The position numbers and the translations under genes are program-made. A stretch of 64,000 nt of DNA from contig NW_019775795.1 in assembly GCF_001039355.2 (NCBI RefSeq), positions 43,278-107,277 on the forward strand, given 5' to 3'. The stretch comes from Lingula anatina. Taxonomy: Eukaryota > Brachiopoda > Lingulata > Lingulida > Lingulidae. The notes beneath the pieces were generated by a model. It saw nothing but the letters and a program-made list of their open reading frames with translations, had not been told where the DNA came from and did no database searches. Shown one piece after another: positions 1 through 10,987 of the stretch. How positions within the stretch are numbered: the stretch's first letter is position 1; every line of letters starts with the position of its first letter.

Positions 1-41
1 GCCAATTGTAACGTAAAATGTTGACGGAAGAATGTTCCATG

Positions 42-45
<4 letters not shown>

Positions 46-74
<29 letters not shown>
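46..74. repeat. (CA)n microsatellite
   Basis: About 14 uninterrupted CA units followed by pyrimidine-rich sequence. Confidence 0.95.
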
Positions 75-76
<2 letters not shown>

Positions 77-215
77 TTTCTATCCTTTTCTTTTTTTTTT
101 TCCCAAAATCGCGCTCTTGGTATTTCCGGGTCTGAATATACTGTCTTTATAAAAATAAAAATAATAACTTTTTTTTATTATTCACGAGATTTACAACAAT
201 CCCTGCGGTTGGTAA

Positions 216-310
216 GGGGTTGGGGGTAAATTTGTCCTGGGGGAGGGGGTTGTAGTGAGGAAAATGGTGAAGTGTGTGGGGGGGGGGGGGAGGGGGAGCG
301 GGGCTGAGGT
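216..310 (+). repeat. G-run cluster (potential G-quadruplex)
   Basis: Many runs of four or more G on the plus strand, including one of 13 G, within 95 bp, separated by short loops. It meets the simple G-quadruplex pattern. Confidence 0.6.
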
Positions 311-1640
311 TTGGGCGATGGGGGCAGAAATATTGTATAATTTCGGCTCGTCAGGTCTCACTGTATTTAATACGTAAAATAAGTAAGAATACGACGTTCA
401 TTGCATAAAAAGACTGTGAAGCAGGTGCATTCTCTGTGGATCCGACCACATGAATAATTTTACAACCTGTGCGGGTACAACTACAGACCTCTTTTAATAC
501 CACAGGCGATTATGAGCTTTACCGCTGTTCCTTCCCGGTCTCAAACTTTTCCCACAACTCAACGATAAATCCCACAACTCATATATACTACAGATTACTT
601 CGCAATCAATGAACCACGATGCCTATTTAAAATAATTTTCTAATCGCGTGTGGAGGTGAGAGGACCCTGAACTCGTGTTGGAAAAGAAGAAAAAAAGATA
701 ATCCAAGAAGGTAATCTCTGTAGGGTATAGTACCGATTCCCCTCGACACTGTTTGGTTATTTGATAAAGTAACCATGTTGATTGTCATTATCCCGTCACT
801 TACCTGAACCAACCAGCGTGACAACAGAGATGACCACTCAGATTAAGTTTTCACTGTCCCCAGACTTCCTTAAACTCGTGCAATTTTAAAGACAAGTGAT
901 TTGTGGGTACAGTTTGCTTGAGTACAATTAGCATGAATTCTACAAATAATATTATTATTAAGAGTAATGTCGTGAAGTCTTGTAGGCCCACGGTAAAGCG
1001 CACGCGTGTTTCAATTTCGTAAACTCAAGATAAATATTTTATGAACCGACGGGCACAACTTTCTTCTAAACGTATTCTATACCTCCGGATTAAACTAATA
1101 TGAATGCTTACTGATCATGTTTCACTCTACAGATTTATTAAAACCATTTGATCATTGATAAATTCATGAACAGGTACAATAGTAGTTGATAAAAAGTTCT
1201 GACTGAAGAAGAAAAAAATATTAAGTATTATCATAACGACTCCTTTTTCCGATCTTCACAAAAAAGCAATATTCATATCAAAATGCGCCGTGGTAATTAC
1301 AACAATAATGATAATGATTATTGTGAAAATAATAATAATTTAATAGCTATTCAACAAAAGCGAGTAAACAGAAATATATTATTGTGATAATTGCCAAAAA
1401 TCTTTTTTAAAATCTTGGGATCAGTATGGTTTGCGTTTCCCGGCATATAATTGTGGGTCTTCCAAAAATAATTATACATGTATTTGATGGCGAAGTTACA
1501 GCTATCAAGTGACCTGTTGTGATTGGCCTTCCTTGTACTGTTCTTTTGCTAGCATACAGCGCCTCATGCGGCAGATGGGCAGTGTCCTCCATAAGCAGCT
1601 GAGCACGCTAACACCCAGGGTGCGTCCTGGTCAAAAATGA

Positions 1641-1795
1641 CCAGGGCTCCGTAACTCGAAAGCATCGTGAATTGCGACCGAGCGCAAGAGCCTCTATTCC
1701 ATAACTCTGGATTTACTCGTCCCGTGTAATAGCCTCGAAATGAAAGGTGATATCGCTATCGCAATTCGCGATGCTTTTCAGTTACGGAGCCCTGG
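1641..1795. mobile_element. MITE, GGGCTCCGTA family, copy 1
   Basis: About 155 bp bounded by ~37-bp inverted repeats starting CCAGGGCTCCGTAACT and ending AGTTACGGAGCCCTGG. No coding capacity. The same termini bound 8078-8169. No clear target duplication. Confidence 0.75.
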
Positions 1796-2065
1796 CGTCT
1801 AACGTAAACCGCACTGTGGACTGCATGGGAAATGCAGTGTCAAGGATATTCAAGAACTGAACTTTTTTTTCATATTCCTTTGGTCACATTGTTAGAAGAC
1901 ACCCTTCAAAGAAACATCAAAGACATTAATCTAAGACATTAATCTGTGTACTGAGAACTTTACAACTTTTGATTTTCCAAGTACATGCAATGCTGTAAAT
2001 ATATGTGTAGACTTCTGTGACCCGTTTTACATGAGAACGTTCTTCGAAATTTGGCACAAACTTTT

Positions 2066-2178
2066 AGACCAAATTTTAGTCTTCTTTGGACCGAATTTTA
2101 GTCTTTTTATACCAAATTTTAGTCTTCTTTGGACCGAATTTTAGTCTTTTTATACCAAATTTAAGTCTTATTTTGACC
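2066..2178. repeat. Tandem repeat, ~43-bp unit
   Basis: About 2.5 copies of a unit alternating CCAAATTTTAGTCTTCTTTGG and CGAATTTTAGTCTTTTTATA-type halves. Confidence 0.75.
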
Positions 2179-2934
2179 AAAATGAATCAGTAGTAGCTTA
2201 ATCAAATGAAGCAATGTCCCTCTTTTATAACAAGAAATAGCAAAATTTACAGACCAATAGTTATTCTATTTCAGTTTAGTACACAACTGCAGATTTATGA
2301 TGAATTAAAATACACGAAAGCTGTCTTAAAGTTTACGCGAACTTTGTTTAAGCATCTTACAGTACGGTTTTAGTTATTAAAAAAAAGCAACTGTACATGT
2401 ATCAAAATAAATAAATAAATAAATGATAAAAAGGGCTCTTCTTGAGTCTACAAGCGAGTAGTTTTAACGACCTTAGTTGTTTGTAAAATAAGTATTCTTT
2501 AGGTTGTATGAAATTAAGCAGTGTCTACGACAATCTAGGTACATCAAAACCGCTTTCTGTTTCTGACAAAAAAAAAATGGTGCGTGAGCAAGTCATTCAT
2601 TCATATGCTAAAACAAAATACTGTTATTACGAAAAATTTATCCTCTGGATTACCATATAAGTTGCATGTTGATGTCCTAGTTCATGTCAGAAAAAAAACT
2701 GTATTTCTGAAATTCCACCCATCCGAGATTTTAGATATGTTCATGTATTATTAATTGGCAATGTCTAGTGCGGGTGGCTCAGATATTTCGCTTGTCCACC
2801 GTATATCATTACAAAGGACTCTCATTAACGACAATTCCTGTCGCAGTTTGCCTTGAAGGTGGATGTTTGCCACGCATATTTGAAGCCTAGTGGCCTTTCT
2901 CGATTTCAGAAATTATTTAGATTAAGGGATTTAG

Positions 2935-3086
2935 GGCGTCTTCTGGGTCTTCCGGAAAACGGTCAGATTTTCAAATTTACACGTACGGGCATCTAATTTT
3001 ACGCTGTCGGAAGACGGTCAGAAATGGAGGATGGATCAACAAAGATGATTTGGAAGACAGTCAGAAAATATTTCTGGATCCGCCCC
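2935..3086. repeat. Dispersed ~155-bp repeat (GACGGTCAG type), copy 1
   Basis: Starts GCGTCTTCTGGGTCTTCCGG and ends CTGGATCCGCCCC, with internal GACGGTCAGAAATGGA. It matches 39856-40014 over its length. Class unknown; only short internal repeats (GTCAGA) are seen. Confidence 0.65.
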
Positions 3087-3249
3087 AGCTGCAGAGTGCC
3101 CCTTCTCTCCCTTCTCCGTTCCTCCATTAATGCTGAACGACTTTGCCCCCACCTCCCGCCCAAAGCCCTCATAAATTCCTAGGCTCGCCAGTAAAATCTC
3201 AGCTAAAACACTGTATTTACTTATAACGCGTCCACTCAGTTTGGTTAAG

Positions 3250-3459
3250 CCCCCTTTACACTGGACGGCATCCTTTCTGCGTCCCGAAGTACGGCCCCGT
3301 TTAAGAGTTACAAAAGGTACTTTACGTGCCGACAACTGGCCAAACTTCGAGCATTAATTCTGCAACTGAAGCGATGCTCGTGTCTCCTTTCTACGACCAC
3401 ATGCATCAATGCCAGTTTCATGGTCGCACACAGAAAGGACGCCGTCCAGTGTAAAGGGG
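3250..3459. mobile_element. MITE, TTTACACTGGACGGC family, copy 1
   Basis: 210 bp with inverted ends CCCCTTTACACTGGACGGC and GCCGTCCAGTGTAAAGGGG, non-coding. Related copies at 24355-24571 and 28969-29179. Confidence 0.8.
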
Positions 3460-4325
3460 ATTTTACGCCCACAGATGCAACGCCTGTTGTCAAACACCCG
3501 TGGTCTTCCTCGTAGCTCGAAATAGACTTGAGACTGGTTGTTTAACGATTATTTGTTCAATTTCCCAATTTTAACTTTGATAAAAGAAAACGGCAGATAA
3601 ATTACATCCAAGTACATAATTTCCATGTCTTAGATAAAACATTTATTGGTTCACCTTTATGTACGAGAAATATTGCTTTGTTAATCATTCACATTTTTTA
3701 TTTCAAGAAATCATGTTCATTGTACGCTTTAGGATTTATAAAACATAAAATGAATTTTTATGTCGAAGTCTGCAATAATCCATGGCTTAATCTTTCAAGT
3801 ACAAGACGCTTGCAAGGTGTGTTCTTGCTTAAACCCTTGCAAAAAAAAATCCATCTATTCCATCTATGAAACTGTTTTCCAGTTCGAAATTTATAATCTC
3901 ATCCGCATTTTTTGCTTGACAATTCTCCATCTTGACTGTAAGAAAAAAAAAGAATCGTAATTCTCAACCAGTTTTTGGTACCGTATAGCTTGGAAAATAA
4001 AAGAGAAAGGTTTTGGGATTTCTAGAGATATTAATTCTTTGCTGTGTAAATAGCTGTGACATTTACACAATGTCACCCTGACATTAACATTGCCTGTACA
4101 CACCGCCATTCTCATGCCCCCGCACATTAAAACCGAACCAATCTTTTATATTAAATTAATTTCTTTTAACTTTGAATATCATATTAATAAATATCATAAC
4201 GCAAGAGGAATATTTGTCTTAAAAGTCAAATTGTTTCCTCAATTTGTTTCGTTTTATCATACAAGCATCGTATGACATTGTCAATTATGTATAATGCCTC
4301 TCAAAGCGTGTTGTGCCAAGCAAGC

Positions 4326-4540
4326 ACCCCGCCACAGTTTCACAAAAAAAAAAAAAAAAAAAAAAACTTAAGTCAGTTCCCTGGCCTAGTTGACGAGGAT
4401 TTCTATGGGGATGCTGTTACACTGCTCCTGATTGGGTACGATGTGTCCATGTGACCATGTAACCTAAGTAATTAAGTTCTTACCCTGGAAACCTGACTTA
4501 AGTTGTTTTTCTTTTTTTGTGTGAAACGGGGACCTGGTAA
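4326..4540. mobile_element. Hairpin element with GTTTCACA...AACTTAAGTCAG arms
   Basis: Left arm GTTTCACA, A-run, AACTTAAGTCAGTTCC at about 4337-4381. Right arm is the imperfect complement at about 4484-4535. Probable MITE; single copy in the window. Confidence 0.55.
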
Positions 4541-5103
4541 ATACAGTGCCTAGCTAGATGTAGCAACTATCTCCTACGAACCTTTGGATTTTTATAACAT
4601 AAAGTAATTAACATTTTAAATTAATTTACACAAAACACAATATAACGCATTCCCCAATAGTAAAAATGATAATCAAAGAATTAATCAGTTGATAAAACCG
4701 AAATCAAATAAAAGTAGATAATGACAGCAAATAAACAAATCTTTGTACGAACAAAACAACTTTTCTCAGTTGATAAATAATACATTTCAAACTAACTACC
4801 ACTTACTAACTAACTTACTAACTAAAATAATCTATACATTGTTGCTTTTATGCAAATGTTACCATAATTTTTGTTAATGGCCGAATTAAAAGCACCAGTG
4901 GAAAACTTGTGTTGTGAAAAATAACATTTTGAACGGATAAAATTAACTCCATTAAACGAAATAAAATATCATTGCCTATAATCCAGGCACAGAGATTATG
5001 AGAAATTAATTCACTTCGCCTTGACCTCCTGTCTTCAATAATTTTGATCACGTTTCGCAGCCGAGTTTGACACGCAAACCATCCTCCATAGCTACAAAGA
5101 TCT

Positions 5104-5339
5104 CTATGTGCACGATTTCACAAAAGTTATACCCCCATCAATGTTCACTAACTGTCGTCTGCTGAGATCAGTGAAAGTAGTGCACAATCTCGTGGCGGAG
5201 AGATACGTTGCTGCCTTGCAGTCCTGTGCGTAGGTGCATACAGCCTCGCACTCACGAGATGACGTCACAGTCTGCTCGGTGCCGGCCTCTCCATTGTACG
5301 TCTGGCCGGGGAGTCGTTCAGAGATTGTGCACGTAGATT
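5104..5339 (-). CDS. CILP-like gene, exon 12: PAN/apple-like domain 2 and stop
   Basis: 236 nt, the terminal exon, with acceptor ATTTCAG|AA and stop TAG at 5104-5106. The cysteine pattern (TCTISERLPGQTY, RECEAVCTYAQDCKAATY, RLCTTF, SCT) repeats that of exon 11, so exons 11 and 12 look like an internal tandem duplication. No canonical AATAAA was seen on the minus strand within about 1 kb downstream, so the 3' end is unplaced. Confidence 0.8.
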
Positions 5340-6943
5340 CTGAAATACAACCAAAGATTATCAATATTTAAAAATAATAAACCTTATATAAAGAGAGTTA
5401 AATATGTCTAACCATAAAAACGCATCTTCCATACACGTATCAAACATGTATCTAAAATTTAATTAAACTTAAGTTTTGATTATCAAGCAGTAGATATTGC
5501 AAGTAAAACTTACCAGAACTTCATACCATATTATAATTCACACAGGTATCTATCAATTTACAAAAATATGACCCACCTGAAGATTTGGAGCATAGTTTTT
5601 GAGAAGTAGACACACCGAAGAACGGTTCTAGCGCAACCCCCTGCACGTCCTCGTAGATGGCGCAAACAGAGAAGCCGAACGTGTACGTTGCAGCCACGCA
5701 CTCCGGTATTGAGAGACAAATGGCATTACACTGGGCTATGGAGGTGGCGGGACTGTACCGTGACGTCAGAGCTTTCGTGTACGCTTGCCCCGAGACCCGG
5801 TTCGTCATGATGCAGTGTTCTTCCGAAGCTAGGGAAATTATTGACAATATAAGTAAGCTTTTGAATACTTTTGATTGAATAATTTTATAATGTACAAAAC
5901 ACAGTTGGCAACGGTTAACTTCATTGAGCTGACAGAATTTATTCAAGTTAAGTAAAACAATTATTTGATCAAATGTAACATACAGTGCACATGTACCTGT
6001 ACTAGTACTGATGCACTGTTTTTAAGGTACATGAAAACAACGCCTTTACAGATTAAATGGAAAGACTATACGCTGCGGACAACATTGTAAGACGATACAG
6101 TCAAGTACATGTACACAGTTTATGATGAACTATCACGGTACTGTCAAAAATCTGAATGTCAAAAAAAAAAAAATAATAATAATAAATAAATAAATAAATA
6201 AAATAAAATAAATTAATTAAAAAACTCTGAATGTGGAAGATACTTGTATCTTAACCCAGTGACCCTCAGTTGTAATCACTGACAGTTTGTGAATCGATAT
6301 TAATTAGACTGACGCCTTACGACTTGCCTTGTCATGACTTTTCTGTCAGTTATTCAAAAGAGACTCAAGGGGTCCATATATACATGTATTTAGTATAAGC
6401 GTGTACATATTTTTTTCAGACGTTCAATGTAAGTGACGTAGTGAATTCGTGTGTTAAATACAGCAAATTTATGTTATCAATAATTCTACAAAACAGAAAA
6501 TTACCACTCAGGCAGTCGTGCTAGTCATAAAGCTGCCAAAATAAAGAGTATTCTGTAAGCTATGTAAAACTCACCTCCAAGACAGTAAAACTCAAGAGCA
6601 TCCTCAGCCTCGTTTTCGCACCTGTCCTTTGCATCCTCTCGCGAGATCTCGTAATCCGTGTTCACAGCCCTTGGTATGCCCTGGGAAAACCCGAAATTGT
6701 CTCCTATGGTGGACAAAAAGGAGGCAGTATTTGGGATGCTGCTGATTGGAATCAAGTTGCCAAGCCTAGAGTGAGTGGACCTATGGAGAAAAGTACGATG
6801 TTTACATTTGAGAGTTAAAGACCATGTTACATGTATAGAATCAATAGCGGCTTTAGGGGCGCCTTAAAAGGAAACCTAAGAATTGTATTGAAAAAGTGTT
6901 CTGCAATCATACCATCCGGCGTATTTGACAGCATTATGCACAT

Positions 6944-6982
<39 letters not shown>

Positions 6983-8231
6983 AATAACTTAAACTAGAAA
7001 AGCACTCCTAGAGCGCAGACCTCCGCCAAGGCAGCAAAGTCTTCACCCAATGCCGTTTCGCCCCTAAATTTTCATTCTATAATGATTTAGTTTTTTATTT
7101 TTGATTATTGATTGATTATTGATCCGGTTCACCACCAAAAACTAATAATCTGTTTCTTGGCCCACTTCTGACAGTTCCTGAAAATTTCATCAAAATCAGT
7201 ACTTTTTGAGTTATGCTGATGACAGACAGACAGACAGACAGACAAACAAACGAGGTGGAAACATAACCTCCTTGGCGGAGGTAATAATCTAATAAACGTA
7301 AACTAAGACAGAATAAAGAAGCACCATTGTGTTAATCACTTGCCTGTGAATGCATCGGAGAGTCCGATTCGTGTTTGCCTCCTTTGCTGACACTTTAAGC
7401 GTCACGGTTATGTTTGCCCTCGGTTTATAGTGCGCTGTGACGTCACCAGGTACTATGACGTCACCAGCACATCTGAACTCTAGGCAGTGGAAATGAGATC
7501 TTGCTGCTCGGTCGGAGTCGCAGGTGGAGGTGCCAAAGTCTTCGGTATTGAACCCATTCTCGTTTAATTCACTACTAGCTATAACTGCTGCTTTAAATTC
7601 AATCTGAAAGATGAAAGAAACTAATACTGGTTAATATAATAGCCTCATGAAGAATGATAATAAATCACTAAGCACATTAAAGAATGAATGAATATTTTAA
7701 AAACCGCTTGAAACATTATTAATTAATCCATTGATTTACGAATTATAACAAATTGATTAATTATAAAACTATCAATAATACACTTTATTGTTATACCAAA
7801 AGCATTTTCTGCTCAAGCTGTAGCACTTATCCTGTAATTTTTTAACAGTTATGTTTTGCAGCTTTGTGCATGTATAAGAAATGACAAATCTTCCTTTCTT
7901 GTTTCTTGTGGTGTGTTTTCACTCATGCATTAGCAATTATTGGAGATGATAGAAAATTTTTGTCATAATATAATCACATCATAAATTAGCTGGGTAGTTT
8001 TATGACGTTTGTCACTTGAATAGCTTCACTCTGGGTATAAAAATGTATCATTTTTTCAACGGGTATGAGGTTACATGCCAGGGCTCCGTATCTCGAAAGA
8101 ATCGGTTATGGAATCGAGACACTTGCACACGTGCGCAACATAGCGAACCTTTCGAGATACGGAGCCCAGATTTTATAATCCAAACAATTTTGTGTAACAG
8201 GCCAGCAGCCAGGTATTTCAAAGGGACGGGG

Positions 8232-8262
<31 letters not shown>

Positions 8263-10942
8263 GAAAAAGTGGACCTTTTACCACGAAACCGTCATGTACC
8301 TGGAACAATTTTCACGTAGAGCTGATCTTTTTTCGGCAAAATGTGCGATTCGGTCGCATCCCCGCACCCCACCTGGCTGATTGAATGCGTTATGTACCAA
8401 GTAATAATTCAAGATAATTCAACATAGGTGGATAAACAGAAAGCTTCAATATTATTTCTTCTCTTTCGTTTTTCGACCATTTTCATAAACTGTTCTGAGC
8501 TGAGAGAGTTGACATTTCCCCATTTAGTGGATATAAACTTTCATATTAGATACTTTTCTCATTTCCCTCTGTTTTTATTTCAATCTGAATAATAAATAAA
8601 ATTTTATATAAATATATAATAATAATAATAATAATAATACATAAAAAAAACGTACCGGTCCCATAACTTTGACTCGGACGAAACAGGCAGCGTACCGGGC
8701 AGTCGTTCTCTCCGGCACTCTCCACTGGGCTTCATTCTTCCTATAAACACTGCATTCCCTTCTGACAGGGACATAGAATTTCAAGTGATCTTTACTCTCC
8801 GGGCTGTAGCATGACGGAAGATCTCGATAAAATGCCCGACTGGGTACATTTCGGGGAGATTCGTAATACACATCCGTATGGTTCACGATGACGTACTGGT
8901 TGTAGTCAGAGATGTCCGCCAGGAGTCGCTGGGGAGACCCTGCTGGCCCTTTGGCCTCCGAGAAGATGAAACCCTCGGCGTTGGGGCAGAAAGTTCTTAG
9001 GCATGCTTTTCCGTTTTGAATACATGTGCGACTGTAACCGATCCAGTTTCCGGTAGTGCTGCTTTTGGTCAGGATGTAGGCATTCAAACCAGAAACGGGA
9101 CTCGTCTTGCTGACGTCATCGTAGGCGCCAACTTTCACGTGGCACTGAATGGTGTTGTTTTCTCTGATGTCTAAATTGTAATAATCGTACAACACTGGGG
9201 TAGGGATTGTCCCAGCGATGAAGGATCGCGGTTGTGTTTGAAGTAGCCTTCTACCTGTGCGTCTCAACCCTTCCTCTGTAACATCTTCCCGTTGGGAAAG
9301 GGGTCCCACCTCCACCCACGCTCCGGTATTTTTATCGAGACCCCATAATTTAACATCCGTGAGTTCATTGTTTTCCGACATAGCCTTGACCTTGTCGGGG
9401 TCAAACTGAAGCTGAATAGGTTTTGTCACGAACAATTGGTTTCTTCTTGTGTCCTCAAACCGCAGTGAAAATGTCCCAAAAGTTCTCAAGGGGTCGGTTT
9501 CCCCTTCTTCGCTCATCGTTACGAATTCTCCTGGGGACTCTGTGATTCCTTCGAGGTCTCTGGTGTCTTGAAATGACAAGAGAAGTCGAGCTTCTCGAGA
9601 AAATATTTTTCCGTTTTTGTCCACGACGGAGCCAGCGTCAACTTGCAGGGTCCCAACCGGAGACGAGTCCGAACCGATTATGTTGACACTGTTTGTTTTG
9701 TTGAGCGTCAGTACTACCGGATCAGGGTTTAAGGGTACCTGTATAGACTGATAGGCCGTTAAGCCGGATTGGTACTGTAAAACTTTAACCGTAGTTGACA
9801 GACGTCTGAAAGGGCCGTCCTTAATTTCAACTGCAAATCTCTCAACCTTTTCGGGAACTCTAAAGTGAAATTTTCCGTCGCTGGTTGTTTTGGCATACTG
9901 TTTCCCTTTGTAATAAATGGTCCCGTACTGTAAAGGGATAATTTCGTTGTTTTTCTTCCCGTAAATAATTCCACTTACAAATGCTTTTGTGACGTCATCG
10001 TAACAATTCACACATCCGCATGACGTAATTTTGTACATGACGTATTGTGTTCCGTCATTACACGTCACATTTATAGTTTCCCTTTCGTTTGGCTTACAAC
10101 ATGAAGACGAGGAGTTTTTACTACTGTTGCATGCAGGCGAGGGAGTTTCGGAAGAGAGGACGCATCTGTTGGCGGCACATTCTCCAATGTCTATCGTCGT
10201 GTCACGTGCTCCCGTGACGGAGTTGTTCACGTGACATCCAGGCAATAGATCCACCTTCTTTGACGTCAGTGATCTGGAGCAGGCGTCAAAATCATTCACT
10301 GAAAGTTGTGATGTAAAATGGTCATCTTTTTTTTTATCTCATTGTACAAAATATGAACTTTCAAAGTTACAATAATACTTATAATAATATCGAATATAAG
10401 CTAGATTAGTAAAGCAAACAAAAGATTAATTCTTTGCTGTGTGATTTATTCATATGTTAAAACATACAATATGATATAACAGTGACCTTAAAATAAGCCT
10501 GTTTCCATCCCGTTAAATCGTCTGTCAAAACACAATTATTTTATCTGACAGCAGCAATAACAGAAGTCAATTTAACCAACAGCAGTTATCATAAATTATC
10601 ATATTGAATTAAATTTAAACCTGTAAAACCCTTTTATCACAAATATGGTAAACCTATTTTCTGGTTATAATAATAATAATAATAATAATGATAATAATAA
10701 TAATAATAATAAACTCACCATATACGGTTAACTCAGCGGGTTTTGACATGGTCTTCCCTGACGGTGACACTGCCTGGCACTGGTACGATCCAGAATCCTG
10801 TTGAGTGACCTTGCCGAGGGTCAGAACATTTCCAGCCCCTTGTTGTGCATCTTCCAGCAATCTATTATCTTTGTACCTGTAAACATATACCAATACTGCG
10901 TTATTGTTAGGCCATTGAGATTTTTATGGAATAAGCCATTAA

Positions 10943-10987
<45 letters not shown>

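Larger units (their letters stand above)
1..5103. other. 3' flank of the CILP-like gene, non-coding with repeats
   Basis: No coding sequence recognised. It contains the listed CA microsatellite, G-rich tract, MITE and dispersed-repeat copies, and an (AAAT)n-like run near 2407-2424. The CILP 3' UTR must lie in its upper end, but no polyadenylation signal was placed. Confidence 0.7.

Noticed and set aside
2060-2180. CRISPR-like array
   Set aside because: Only 2.5 contiguous units, no unique spacers, eukaryotic context.
9759-9974. Separate minus-strand protein inside CILP exon 8
   Set aside because: It is an alternative-frame shadow of the long coding exon.
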